This document shows, piece after piece, positions 16,862 to 25,938 of a stretch of 64,000 nucleotides of DNA. How positions within the stretch are numbered: the first letter of the stretch is position 1; each line of letters begins with the position of its first letter. The notes beneath the pieces were generated by a model. That model was not told the DNA's origin. It made no database searches and saw nothing but the letters and a program-made list of their open reading frames with translations. The stretch is from DAIOEK01 sp963708715 (GTDB lineage: Bacteria; Chloroflexota; Anaerolineae; Anaerolineales; Anaerolineaceae): NCBI GenBank assembly GCA_963708715.1, contig CAVPSU010000001.1:186001-250000 (forward strand), in the 5' to 3' direction. The position numbers and the translations under genes are program-made.

Positions 16862-17239
16862 ATGGTAACGATAGTAAGACCTGTCCCGGTGTACACGACA
16901 AAAGGCGATGTTGGCGCATTTCTCGTCTACCCATACCTCTATAATCCATGTGGAGAATGGATCGGATGGGTAACTCCCGAAAGGGAAGTTTATTCAGTTT
17001 TAGGAGTATTTGTCGGTCGCCTTGGAAATCCACCCAGGGTCCTCCGGCGTCGGGCGGATGAATATCAACGCCCCCGAAAATCACCACCATTCATACCTCA
17101 GAAAATATATCCCCCGGCTACTTTTCCACTTCCACCAATGATGCCCGAACTGGCATATGACACGATCGATGTATTTATCGAGCTACCAAATCTCCTGCAT
17201 ACTATCGATTCTGGAGAGCTGAAAGAAGATCTAGGATAA
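16862..17239 (+). CDS. Conserved-looking small protein of unknown function
   Basis: I do not recognise this 125-residue protein. It is rich in aromatic and proline residues, has no signal peptide or membrane helix, and shows short beta-strand-like stretches (VPVYTTKGDVGAFLVYPYLYN, GEWIGWVTPEREVYSVLGVFVG) followed by a proline-rich basic region (RRRADEYQRPRKSPPFIPQ). A compact small beta fold is plausible. The sequence ends 6 bases before the ATG of the magnesium-chelatase-type ATPase, so it may belong to that gene's operon. The start ATG is preceded by AAGAGG, which is close but acceptable. Confidence 0.65.
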   Translation: MVTIVRPVPVYTTKGDVGAFLVYPYLYNPCGEWIGWVTPEREVYSVLGVFVGRLGNPPRVLRRRADEYQRPRKSPPFIPQKIYPPATFPLPPMMPELAYDTIDVFIELPNLLHTIDSGELKEDLG

Positions 17240-17245
17240 GCCTTG

Positions 17246-18427
17246 ATGGATGAGAATTTTGAAAAGCAGAATAAAGGGGAAATTCCTCATGAAATCCGCT
17301 CCCTCAAGGATTTAATTGATACTGCTACGGGAAAAAATAGCTCACTAAGCGATACTCTCCAGAATACCGCTGAAGTAACTGCTTCTGACGTTTTACCATT
17401 TCCGTTCCAGGCAATTGTTGGGCAAAAGGAAATGAAACTGGCGCTCCTTCTTTCCCTCATCAATCCATCCCTGGGTGGTGTGATCCTTTTGGGTCCTCGT
17501 GGCACCGGGAAAACTACAGCAGTTCGGTCGTTACTGCCGCTCCTTCCCATGGTTGAGCGTAGCGCCTGCGTATTTGGCTGTCTACCTGAAGATATTGAAA
17601 CCGGGGGAATGGATGCAGTCTGTCCCGAATGTGCCAAAAAGTATGCCGAAGGTGTCCCTCTTACCCGCAAAGACCTGGTTCGAATGGTCGAAATTCCGCT
17701 CAACTCGACTATTGATGATGTGGTTGGCGGCATGGATGAACGGATTGCAAAAACTGATCGGTTTAGTATTAAAAAAGGACTACTGGCACAGGCGGACCAG
17801 AATATCCTCTATATAGACGAGGTGAACTTATTGCCCGACAACATTACAGACGCCATATTGGATGCCTCTGCCCAGGGAAGGTACACCCTTCGCCGCGGTA
17901 TGATTTCAGCGTCTTATCGGGCTCGTTTCAATTTGATCGGTTCGATGAATCCTGAGGAAGGCCGGCTCCGACCTCAGATCATGGATAGGTTTGGTCTGAG
18001 GGTCATAGTCCAGCGGTTGGATACAGTAGAAGAACGTAAGGATGCGTATCAACGCGTACACGCCTATACTACTAATCCAATCCGTTTGACCATGGATTAT
18101 GTGAACGATACGGTATATATCCAGAAAGAAATTATTGCAGCCAGAACTTTATGTAAGAGCACGGTTATTCCAGATGAAATCTCCTCATATGGGATCGCAT
18201 TAATTCAATCCATAAAAGTTGACTCATTGCGGGCAGATATCACGCTTTTTGAAGCGGCGCGAGCATATGCTGCATCCGATAATCGAACAAATGTGATCAA
18301 AGAGGATATCAATGCAGTGGCTCCCATGGCACTTCGACTGCGTCGTTCCCGCTTCATGGATGATTATTTCGAGCAACAACGAAGCGAAGAAGAAGAAATT
18401 CAGCAAGCCATTATTGGTATAGAATAA
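17246..18427 (+). CDS. Magnesium-chelatase subunit I-type AAA ATPase
   Basis: The protein of about 393 residues is a ChlI/BchI-type AAA+ ATPase. It has Walker A GPRGTGKT near residue 83, Walker B ILYIDEVNLL, the sensor segment SMNPEEGRLRPQIMDRFGLRV, and a four-cysteine element (CVFGC...CPEC) like the one in chelatase I subunits. In phototrophs it drives metal insertion into protoporphyrin with the D and H subunits. Neither D nor H nor other bacteriochlorophyll genes is present here, so a different client, such as a VWA protein or another tetrapyrrole, is likelier. It is followed 11 bp later by a UroD-family gene. A TTG three bases earlier could also start the gene. Confidence 0.85.
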   Translation: MDENFEKQNKGEIPHEIRSLKDLIDTATGKNSSLSDTLQNTAEVTASDVLPFPFQAIVGQKEMKLALLLSLINPSLGGVILLGPRGTGKTTAVRSLLPLLPMVERSACVFGCLPEDIETGGMDAVCPECAKKYAEGVPLTRKDLVRMVEIPLNSTIDDVVGGMDERIAKTDRFSIKKGLLAQADQNILYIDEVNLLPDNITDAILDASAQGRYTLRRGMISASYRARFNLIGSMNPEEGRLRPQIMDRFGLRVIVQRLDTVEERKDAYQRVHAYTTNPIRLTMDYVNDTVYIQKEIIAARTLCKSTVIPDEISSYGIALIQSIKVDSLRADITLFEAARAYAASDNRTNVIKEDINAVAPMALRLRRSRFMDDYFEQQRSEEEEIQQAIIGIE

Positions 18428-18438
18428 GCAATCATCTC

Positions 18439-19434
18439 ATGCAGAAAAATAATCATACCCACCGATACCGGTTGGAAACCTGTCTCTCAGGCGAAAAACC
18501 TGACCGCCTCCCCATTGCATTGTGGAGACATTTTCCCGTTGCAGACCAGGACCCACTGTTACTGGCTCGGATGACTTTGGAATTTCAGGCACAATACGAT
18601 TTCGACCTGATCAAAGTGACTCCTGCCAGTTCATATTGCCTGCTTGATTGGGGGGTAAAAGATACCTGGAAAGGCAATCCGGAAGGAACCCGGGATTATT
18701 CCACAAGGGTCATAAAATCGCCGGAGGATTGGCTCAAACTGAAGGTGGTTGACCCAAAAACAGGCTCTCTCGGGAAATCCCTGGAGGCTTTACAACTAAT
18801 TCTACAAAACCGGGACTCGTCTACTCCGGTAATTCAGACGATCTTTAATCCTCTCTCACAGGCGAAAAACCTTGCAGGGCAGGAAATTCTACTAACTCAC
18901 CTACATGAGCACCCTGCTGAGCTTCTACGGGGTCTGGAAACAATCACAGAGACAATTCAAGGGTATTTGATGGAGTTGGTGAGATTGGGCATCGATGGCA
19001 TCTTTTATGCCGTTCAACATGCACAATCGCATATATTATCGTCAGAAGAATTCAACCGGTTCTCTTCGAGTTTCGACCATTCGATCCTGAAAGCCGCCCA
19101 ACCTTTGTGGCTGAATATGCTTCATGTCCATGGCACAAACGTGCTTTTTGACCAGATCTCAAATTACCCAATCCAAATCGTAAACTGGCACGACCGGGAA
19201 ACAGGTATCAATCTTGTTGATGGGTTGAAGAAGATTCCTGGTGTTGCCTGTGGTGGATTGAGCAGGGATGAGACCATGTTGTTGGGATCTCCAGATAAAG
19301 TTCTTGAAGAAATTCAGGATGGCTATGACCAAACTGGAGGAAAACGATGGATGATCGGCACTGGGTGTGTAATGATGACCACGACCCCTATCGTCAATAT
19401 TCAAGCAGCCAAAGCAGCAGTTTTAAGATTTTAA
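18439..19434 (+). CDS. Uroporphyrinogen decarboxylase-superfamily protein
   Basis: The 331-residue protein has the TIM-barrel UroD fold. The N-terminal RYRLETCLSGEKPDRLPIALW is typical of the superfamily, as are the later HVHGTNVLFDQI, VNWHDRETG and GVACGGLSRDE segments. True UroD enzymes carry an MRQAGR motif after the tryptophan; here that place reads WRHFPVAD, so the arginine-rich substrate clamp is changed. Superfamily members with such changes include methyltransferases that use corrinoid proteins. A decarboxylase role in heme synthesis is therefore not assured. It shares an apparent transcript with the magnesium-chelatase-type ATPase upstream and rsmD downstream. Confidence 0.8.
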   Translation: MQKNNHTHRYRLETCLSGEKPDRLPIALWRHFPVADQDPLLLARMTLEFQAQYDFDLIKVTPASSYCLLDWGVKDTWKGNPEGTRDYSTRVIKSPEDWLKLKVVDPKTGSLGKSLEALQLILQNRDSSTPVIQTIFNPLSQAKNLAGQEILLTHLHEHPAELLRGLETITETIQGYLMELVRLGIDGIFYAVQHAQSHILSSEEFNRFSSSFDHSILKAAQPLWLNMLHVHGTNVLFDQISNYPIQIVNWHDRETGINLVDGLKKIPGVACGGLSRDETMLLGSPDKVLEEIQDGYDQTGGKRWMIGTGCVMMTTTPIVNIQAAKAAVLRF

Positions 19435-19443
19435 AGGTGTGGG

Positions 19444-20028
19444 ATGGGTGAATTACGAATTATCAGTGGAACAGCCAGGGGGATGAAATTACGAGACGTA
19501 CCCGGTGATAGTACTCGACCAATTACGGATATGGTAAAAGAGGCATTGTTCAATATCATTGGTCCGGATATTGAAGGCGCGGCGATCTGGGACCTTTTCG
19601 CTGGGACTGGGGCAGTGGCATTGGAAGCCCTTAGCCGCGGCGCCAGTTTTGCGAAGCTTTCCGATAATAACCGTAATGCGCTTCAGACGATCCACTCTAA
19701 TTTAATTCACACCCGCCTGGATGAAAAAGCGAAAGTGGTCAGAGGAGATGCATTTAATTTGCTGCGGGCAATCCCGGATCGACAATTCGACTATATCTAT
19801 ATCGCCCCACCACAATATAAAGAAATGTGGAAAGAAGCAGTCTCTCTGGTTGACGAACATTCTGAGTGGTTGGTTAATGACGGGTGGGTGATCGTACAAA
19901 TCCACCCGAGGGAATTCGAAAAATTAGTATTGACTAATTTGGAGAATTTTGATGAGAGAAAGTACAGTAACACCCTATTGGTTTTCTACCAAAAATCTCC
20001 ATTTGAAGACCCTAAGAAAACTGAGTGA
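19444..20028 (+). CDS. rsmD: 16S rRNA (guanine-N2)-methyltransferase RsmD
   Basis: RsmD methylates G966 of 16S rRNA in the small subunit. The 194-residue protein starts with the diagnostic MGELRIISGTARGMKL and RPITDMVKEALFNII, has the SAM-binding DLFAGTGAVALEALSRGA motif, and carries a catalytic loop. The usual DPPY at the loop reads APPQY here (YIAPPQYKEMW). I believe an APPQY variant occurs in other RsmD proteins, such as cyanobacterial ones, so this may be a subfamily trait. The gene ends with TGA and overlaps the convergent Nudix gene by 17 bp. In many bacteria rsmD is followed by coaD; here it is not. Confidence 0.9.
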   Translation: MGELRIISGTARGMKLRDVPGDSTRPITDMVKEALFNIIGPDIEGAAIWDLFAGTGAVALEALSRGASFAKLSDNNRNALQTIHSNLIHTRLDEKAKVVRGDAFNLLRAIPDRQFDYIYIAPPQYKEMWKEAVSLVDEHSEWLVNDGWVIVQIHPREFEKLVLTNLENFDERKYSNTLLVFYQKSPFEDPKKTE

Positions 20029-20515
20029 TCATTCTCTCACCTGAATAATAATACCTGCCATACAATACAGGATCATTTCGGACCCAGTTGGTAACTCTTG
20101 GTAGCAACTCATGCAAGTCAGGAACTACCGGATGATCGTGTAGTTCATCAAGGTTTATCCAATGGTGATTACCTTCAGCTGACGGTGTTATTTCCCCACC
20201 ACCATAATCACCTTTAAACACAAACAATAAAATTCCGGGTTCATTCGCTGTATCAACATGAATGACACCGCATAGATCCAGAGTGATTCCCTGAAGACCG
20301 CTTTCCTCTTTTAATTCCCGTTGGGCACAGGCGTAAATTGTCTCGTTCGGTTCGAGATGACCACCTATCCCATTGAATAAACCTGGCCAGATACGTTTAG
20401 TGGAAGAGCCTTTCAGTAATAATACTTCCGCCTGGTTATATATAAAGATCAAAACACGTGGAATTACTGTATGTCTGGTGGATTCGATTCCTTGTCCATG
20501 CATAACGTACCTCAT
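20012..20515 (-). CDS. Nudix hydrolase
   Basis: Nudix enzymes hydrolyse nucleoside diphosphates linked to another group, including oxidised nucleotides. The 167-residue protein has a full Nudix box (GHLEPNETIYACAQRELKEESGL, residues about 48-70), with the GxxxxxEx7REUxEExGU pattern intact. The N-terminal TRHTVIPRVLIFIYNQ is like MutT/8-oxo-dGTPase-type members, but the substrate cannot be predicted. The C-terminal half is rich in His and Trp (GNHHWINLDELHDHP). Its 3' end overlaps rsmD by 17 bp in the convergent direction. Another Met at codon 4 is possible. Confidence 0.87.
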   Translation of the reverse strand: MRYVMHGQGIESTRHTVIPRVLIFIYNQAEVLLLKGSSTKRIWPGLFNGIGGHLEPNETIYACAQRELKEESGLQGITLDLCGVIHVDTANEPGILLFVFKGDYGGGEITPSAEGNHHWINLDELHDHPVVPDLHELLPRVTNWVRNDPVLYGRYYYSGERMITQFS

Positions 20516-20518
20516 GAG

Positions 20519-20557
20519 CCAGCGGCAAGATTTGAGAATTACAAATCTTGCCGCTGG
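20519..20557 (-). terminator. 15-bp perfect stem-loop after the aldolase gene
   Basis: CCAGCGGCAAGATTT (20519-20533) pairs perfectly with its complement at 20543-20557 around a nine-base loop. It is between the stop of the class II aldolase gene and the Nudix gene, both on the minus strand. No T-run follows it, so it may be an mRNA-stabilising or weak terminating element. Confidence 0.55.
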
Positions 20558-20591
20558 TAGTGGTTTACATCATCTTCATATTAATACGGAT

Positions 20592-22013
20592 CTAGTCAGC
20601 CAAATCCTTGACATCATCCGCAGATATCGTTTCCCCCAGGAAATCCAAGGCATGCGGTTTCACGGGTGAGTGAGTAACATATTGTTGCACCAACGGTTTC
20701 GTGTCTTTCAGGTTTAACAGGTCAAACAACTTGGTGAACTGGTCTTCCCACGCTTTGGCGATCTTGGCTTTCTGGTCTGCAGGTAAATTCCAGGATTGCT
20801 TCTTGAATGGACCGACAGCGCTTTTACGTGACTTGTAATAGAACTGCTCGTTGGTCATATCCGGTTTACGGTCTGCTGAGTTGTTTTTGTCAAGATAAGC
20901 ATATATCTCAGTTTTAAGATCGACCGGAATCAGATCGAAGAAAATATTCATAAAATTGGTTGCCAGATGGATCTCACATGCCTCGGCATCGACAAATTTC
21001 CCGAATGCACTCTCGGGCAATGTGCTGGCTCCATGTTGCACTGCGCCTCCGAGACCGAATTCCTTGCGGGACATACGGCTTAATTTCAGCATGGTATCAA
21101 AATCTACACTTACCTGAGCAATGGATCCATCAGGTAAAACAACGCCGCCATGAGAGGTACCGGTTTGGATACTGATTTTGCTTAATCCGATCAGGTTCTT
21201 ATCGATCTTTGCTAGATCTTTTGTAAATCCGGAAAGATATGCGCATAATTCTTCCTCAGTCGAATTATGCCCACCCACTTCACCAATTTCACCACCTACT
21301 GAGATAGTGACATTTTTTGGTTCCACAGATCGAATATAAGCAGTTAGCAATGAAGAAAGATCCGTATTGACAGTCTGCTGATCGGCAATCGTGGTTTTGC
21401 TTAGATCGACCATCGTTGATGTGTCAACGTCAATATTCAAAAATCCTGCAGAAACCGCCTCACGGATCAACGCCTTTAATGCCTCTATTTCCGCAGTTGG
21501 GTCTAGTGCATACTTTTTCGAGGATACCTGGAAATGATCACCCTGAATAAAAACTGGTCCAGTGTATCCTTCCTGAACGGCGGCGGCGAGAATTGAAGTG
21601 GCATACTCTGCTGGTCGTTGGTCTGTGTAGTTCATTTCTGAGCGAGCTATCTCGAAGATCATTGCGCCTGCATTGATTTTCCTGGCTACCCGGAAAACTG
21701 CTTTGGCACAATCAAACGCCAATACCCGTAAGTTCATAGCAGGGACAGTAAATGGTTGCTTGATCGAATCTGCACCACGAGCCATATACAGTTCATGGAT
21801 GGAAGCCGGATAAATCCCGATCTCTTGTGCAGCAGCGCGAATAAAATATCGAGCCCAACCAGCTTTTTCCCCACCGGCAAGAGCTGACAATTCTGCAAGA
21901 CGATGGACATTCGCCCGGAATACTTTTTCGTCGTTTACAGTGACCTTCCCATCTATAAAGGAGATCGAATTATTCACTGTCTGTAATACTTCTTTGATCA
22001 ATGGTTCGTTCAT
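20592..22013 (-). CDS. Class II fructose-bisphosphate aldolase-family protein
   Basis: Class II aldolases use zinc to split fructose 1,6-bisphosphate or a related ketose phosphate. The 473-residue protein is longer than standard FBA (about 300-360). It carries FIQGDHFQ, with the probable zinc-binding His, the GGEIGEVGGHNS loop, and IQTGTSHGGVVLPDG, where aldolases place another zinc His. I think of it as a distinct long subfamily seen in Chloroflexota and related bacteria. It sits 23 bp after the phosphofructokinase gene on the same strand, which supports a glycolytic role. Tagatose-bisphosphate aldolase activity is an alternative. Confidence 0.8.
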   Translation of the reverse strand: MNEPLIKEVLQTVNNSISFIDGKVTVNDEKVFRANVHRLAELSALAGGEKAGWARYFIRAAAQEIGIYPASIHELYMARGADSIKQPFTVPAMNLRVLAFDCAKAVFRVARKINAGAMIFEIARSEMNYTDQRPAEYATSILAAAVQEGYTGPVFIQGDHFQVSSKKYALDPTAEIEALKALIREAVSAGFLNIDVDTSTMVDLSKTTIADQQTVNTDLSSLLTAYIRSVEPKNVTISVGGEIGEVGGHNSTEEELCAYLSGFTKDLAKIDKNLIGLSKISIQTGTSHGGVVLPDGSIAQVSVDFDTMLKLSRMSRKEFGLGGAVQHGASTLPESAFGKFVDAEACEIHLATNFMNIFFDLIPVDLKTEIYAYLDKNNSADRKPDMTNEQFYYKSRKSAVGPFKKQSWNLPADQKAKIAKAWEDQFTKLFDLLNLKDTKPLVQQYVTHSPVKPHALDFLGETISADDVKDLAD

Positions 22014-22036
22014 TAAAATAACTCCTGATGATTGGA

Positions 22037-23203
22037 TTAGCTTAAGAACATGGGGACACCCATGAAGTCTTTTACCCGTGGAAGGTAGTGTTCAGAATCA
22101 TAAAAACTTGGAACGTCCACTCTTTTCTTGCCTGACATGATGATATCCACTGGTACTGTGGTGTATTTACCGCCGTGTAAAGCAACCATCTTTCCAGTTT
22201 CTCCGCGGCGAATCAGTTGGCTGGCTAGATTGCCAAATGACATAGCGACCATTCGATCTAAAGAATCTGGAGCGCCGGAACGCATCAGATAACCGATCTG
22301 TTGATACATGATATCCTGTCCGGTCCGTCGTTTTACTTCTTCCGCAAGCATCTCACCGACGCCCCCTAGTTTTCGATGCCCATAGGCGTCCGCTTCTCCA
22401 CCTTCAATCACTTCACCACCTTCCATGATCGCTCCTTCGGAGATGGTCATGATGGCGTAATTGGAAGGATTGTTTCTTTTATCTTCCATTAGATAGCTGC
22501 ATAATCTTTCCACATCGAATGGAATTTCAGGTATGATAGCGCGATCAACATAGCCCAGATATGCAGAGATCAAACTCGTCTCACCGGAATTTCTACCAAA
22601 AAGTTCCACAATGCCGATCCGTTCGTGGGAACCGACCGATGTTCGCATATTCGTAATGAACTCGACCGAACGGGTTACAGCAGTCGAAAAACCGATGCAA
22701 TAATCTGTCCCATAGACATCGTTATCCATCGTCTTTGGAATGGCTACGACTGGGAACCCTTCTTTATGAAGCCGGGCTGAATAACTGAGGGTATCATCAC
22801 CACCAATAGTCACCAGGTAATCAATTCCCAGGTGGGCGATTACTTTCAGGACGTACTCAGTATAATCCATCGTCTCCGGGTTTACTTGTTTTCCGAAATT
22901 GGAAATTTTCAGGAAATCCGGAACTCAATTCAATTTTACATTTTGGGGATTCGTTCGGGATGTGTGAAGAAATGTGCCGCCGGTACGATCTATCGTACGC
23001 ACATCATCACGGTCTAATGGGCGGATATAGTAATCATGCGTTGACGGTTCATCGAGGTTATATTGGAGTAATCCCGCCCAACCTCTCCGAATGCCTAACA
23101 CTCTGTAACCTGATTCCAGGCAATTCAGTACTACAGACTTCATACAGGGGTTCAGACCTGGTACATCCCCCCCACCGGTAAGGATACCAATTGTTTTAGA
23201 CAT
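22037..23203 (-). pseudogene. Phosphofructokinase (PPi-type signature) with an in-frame TGA
   Basis: The minus strand from ATG 23203 to 22037 encodes a complete 6-phosphofructokinase of 388 codons, except for a TGA at 22925-22927 (after VKLN, before VPDFL). The N-terminal part has GGGDVPGLN. After the stop the same frame holds GGDDTLSYS, PKTMDNDV and the GRNSGE motif. Asp in GGDD and Lys in PKT are the combination associated with pyrophosphate-dependent enzymes. If CGA or GGA became TGA, one base change explains the break. The gene lies between a histidine kinase and the aldolase, so loss would hit central glycolysis. A sequencing error, readthrough or reinitiation at the ATG 22870 should be considered. 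Confidence 0.85.
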
Positions 23204-23244
23204 ACTGATGTTCTCCTCAAATAAAAAAATAAGTGCAAAATGGA

Positions 23245-24306
23245 TCAGGCAGCAGGGGTTTCTTCTGCCTTTGCCATCGGCATTTCAAAAGTTATACGTG
23301 TTCCTTGCCCGGGTACACTATCAATTTCCGCTCGCCCACCCAGCATCTCCACCCGGTCCCGAGTGATCTTAATACCCAGATTCCCATCAGATTGAAGATC
23401 ATCAGCGGCAATACCTTTGCCATTATCATCCACACTAACTCGGACAATATCTGAGTCAATATTCAAGGTTACCTTTACCTTACTCGCCTGGCTGTGTCGG
23501 GCAGCATTACCAAGTAATTCCTGTAACGACCTGAATATCATTACTTCCAGGTAGGAAGCCATTCGGGTCTCAGAACCTGAGATGACCAAATCCACATCCA
23601 GACCTGTCTGTTCTTTATACGTATCGATATATCGTTTAACCGTTGGCACCAAACCGAGGTCGTCTAACATCATCGGGCGCAGCTCAAAAATAAAGTTTCG
23701 TACCTTTTGAAATGTAGACATGGCTGAATTCTTAAGGTTGGCTAATTCATCCTTCGCCCTCGTCTGGTCAACATCGAAAAGCCGCATCGCTATTTCAGTT
23801 TGGAGAATAAAATTCGAAAGAGCCTGTGCCGGACCATCATGCATCTGCCTGGATAATCGTTGCCGTTCTACTTCCTGGGCATTGATGAGCATTTGCACCA
23901 TTTCGGCTGCATTACCCTTTTTGTTATCTACGTTTGATTTACCTGATTCAAGGATCTTCTTGGTTTTTTCCAAGAATGACTGGTACTTTTTCAGTGAGAT
24001 CTGATCAGCTTGAAGCTTTTCAATTTGACCGCGCATTACCAATAATCGCTGTTGAGTGTCCAGCGCTGAATCATATAGACTGCGAATTTCCTGCCGGGGA
24101 AGGGATTCCATGGCGGTCTGGGTCTGTTGGAGCTGAGCTGTTAAGGCTGCATTCTTTTGGGTGATCCGCGACATCTCTGCCTGGCTCTGATCCACCAGCA
24201 TACTGATCTCGCGGATGGAACGACCCGTCTGATCGTATTCTGAATTGATTTCGCTCTGGAAGTCTTCCCAGGGGTTAACCTGTTCATTCCCACTTTTTAG
24301 CATCAT
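23245..24306 (-). CDS. Cytosolic histidine kinase (NarX/LiaS/DegS type)
   Basis: The 353-residue protein has no membrane segment. Residues about 20-145 form a coiled-coil-like, glutamine-rich sensor region. The dimerisation domain carries the phospho-accepting His in RQRLSRQMHDGPAQAL (about residue 157), as in HisKA_3 kinases. The HATPase domain follows, with the N-box QELLGNAARHSQ, G1 DDNGKGI and G2 GNLGIKITRDRVEMLGGRA motifs. The architecture resembles Bacillus DegS, which senses from the cytoplasm. No response regulator lies next to it. The gene is 42 bp upstream of the phosphofructokinase gene, so both may be one transcript. A -10 TATAAT lies about 60 bp upstream. Confidence 0.9.
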   Translation of the reverse strand: MMLKSGNEQVNPWEDFQSEINSEYDQTGRSIREISMLVDQSQAEMSRITQKNAALTAQLQQTQTAMESLPRQEIRSLYDSALDTQQRLLVMRGQIEKLQADQISLKKYQSFLEKTKKILESGKSNVDNKKGNAAEMVQMLINAQEVERQRLSRQMHDGPAQALSNFILQTEIAMRLFDVDQTRAKDELANLKNSAMSTFQKVRNFIFELRPMMLDDLGLVPTVKRYIDTYKEQTGLDVDLVISGSETRMASYLEVMIFRSLQELLGNAARHSQASKVKVTLNIDSDIVRVSVDDNGKGIAADDLQSDGNLGIKITRDRVEMLGGRAEIDSVPGQGTRITFEMPMAKAEETPAA

Positions 24307-24365
24307 CGCAATGCTCCTCTTCTGAGATGGTACCGATCCCCGTGCGATTGATACCTAACGAATAA

Positions 24366-24371
24366 ATTATA
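24366..24371 (-). promoter_or_regulatory. Putative -10 box of the histidine kinase-pfk-aldolase run
   Basis: TATAAT on the minus strand lies 60 bases upstream of the kinase ATG. No convincing -35 element is visible, so this is a weak call. Confidence 0.35.
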
Positions 24372-24492
24372 CTCAATTCTAATCAAATGTTATAGACAAC
24401 CTCGCAAGCAGAATTATTTTCCATTGGTGGATTTGGATTAATTGTTGCCTATTAGAAAACAATCTTTCACCCCGCAAAAACCTATTATATAT

Positions 24493-25938
24493 TTATTCGA
24501 TCAGGTAAATAGCCATGTTCCCACCCCCCGATTGGATGGCAAATTTCCCAAGCGACCTATATACTTCCAAAGTTTGGATAGGGAGTGGTGGCTGGTACCA
24601 ATCGGGAAATATCATCAGGTAATTCGCATGCCTCGCTTGAATATAATCGGATAATTTTTCCTGATTTCGAATAATTGGTATGACGACTGGATCAATCAAT
24701 CCTGCCAGATCCAGTATTTCCCGGTTTCCGAAATAACCGAGTGCTCCTATATCGTGAGCAGCTATGAGTGATCCAGATGGGGTATTCTGAGCTATCCACT
24801 TGGCAGGTTCGACCATCTCTGTTTGGATAATGGCAACATCCATGGCGTAAGCGCTCGCTCCCAACCACAAAAAGATCAATGCGACTAGAATGACTGAAGC
24901 CGTATACGTTCTCGTTATTACAAACTGAATCGGTTTTGGAAAAATAGAGAAGTCAACCTTCCCCAGGCTATCGAGGGAGAAGACCAGATAGATCGCAAGT
25001 ATCGGCATAACGTATCGACCATGCTGATATAGTACCGGAAGTCTTAATGCATATAATCCAACAAATCCAAGGATCCAAAGGATTATGGCTATGCGCAAGT
25101 AGTCTTTTTTCTTGATCGAGTGATAAATCCCATAAAGAAATCCGGGTAAAACTACCATTCCAATACCTGCCAGAGGCGCTTGCCATAGCCTGAAGTATCG
25201 GAGAACAAGATTGCCCGGCTCCTGATATTCCATTTGTTTGGCGAAAAGTGTATTTGGCCAAACGGATCCAGATATTGAATAGTTGAACCAAAGATACCCC
25301 ACCAGTAAGAGTAGGAATGGCAAGATGAATCTACTTATTTCTCGCCTCGTGTCGCTTGTCTTCCAATAGACAACAAATGCAACCAAAATCGGTCCTAGTA
25401 AAGTTAACCCATCCGGCCGGGTCCATAGGCTTAGCCCGGTCAAAACCCCCACCAAAATCCATCGCGGTTTCGGGTCGAGTAATTCCAATAGCACAACCAG
25501 ACATAAAAACGCCTGGAGCAGCGTTTCCATCCCTGAAGCAGCCGCCCAAACCAGGTGCCATTCCCCGATCACTAAGATCGATAATGCAATCGACCAGCTT
25601 ATAGTCTTCCTGGTCTTAAACCAGATATAAGTACGTGATCCGGTCAGGGCAAGAATCAATACTCCAAGACTGATTGTCCAGGTAAAAGTTGGTATCTTCA
25701 ACCAGAATCCAATGGATAAAAGTACGGTCCAGAAAGGAGAAGTGGATCCAGCGGCTGGCTGGCCTGGATTGAACGCCCACTCACCTCTTTCAGCCAGGTT
25801 TCGGGCAAATGTCTGGTGAATCCAGGCATCGTCCAATGGAAAACCCGTCGCATAAGTACTCTTACTGACAACCAGGAAGATCGCCACAAATGTGATTGCA
25901 ACCAGACCAATGCCGACGTAAACCAAACGTGATCTCAT
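24493..25938 (-). CDS. GT-C-type membrane glycosyltransferase-like protein
   Basis: The 481-residue protein has about ten hydrophobic helices. The first extracytoplasmic loop holds FPLDDAWIHQTFARNL, the Asp-Asp motif expected of GT-C enzymes that use polyprenyl-linked sugars as donors. The C-terminal soluble part (residues about 385-481) has PAKWIAQNTPSGSLIAAHDIGALG, a pattern seen in PMT_2/ArnT-like membrane proteins. The acceptor and sugar are unknown. Its start overlaps the next upstream gene's stop by 4 bp, so it is the last gene of a four-gene transcript of similar proteins. The gene might act on surface polysaccharides or glycoproteins. Confidence 0.75.
   Translation of the reverse strand: MRSRLVYVGIGLVAITFVAIFLVVSKSTYATGFPLDDAWIHQTFARNLAERGEWAFNPGQPAAGSTSPFWTVLLSIGFWLKIPTFTWTISLGVLILALTGSRTYIWFKTRKTISWSIALSILVIGEWHLVWAAASGMETLLQAFLCLVVLLELLDPKPRWILVGVLTGLSLWTRPDGLTLLGPILVAFVVYWKTSDTRREISRFILPFLLLLVGYLWFNYSISGSVWPNTLFAKQMEYQEPGNLVLRYFRLWQAPLAGIGMVVLPGFLYGIYHSIKKKDYLRIAIILWILGFVGLYALRLPVLYQHGRYVMPILAIYLVFSLDSLGKVDFSIFPKPIQFVITRTYTASVILVALIFLWLGASAYAMDVAIIQTEMVEPAKWIAQNTPSGSLIAAHDIGALGYFGNREILDLAGLIDPVVIPIIRNQEKLSDYIQARHANYLMIFPDWYQPPLPIQTLEVYRSLGKFAIQSGGGNMAIYLIE

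Noticed and set aside
17246..19434. Evidence for phototrophy
   Set aside because: Only a BchI-like ATPase and an altered UroD relative are present; no other bacteriochlorophyll or reaction-centre genes.
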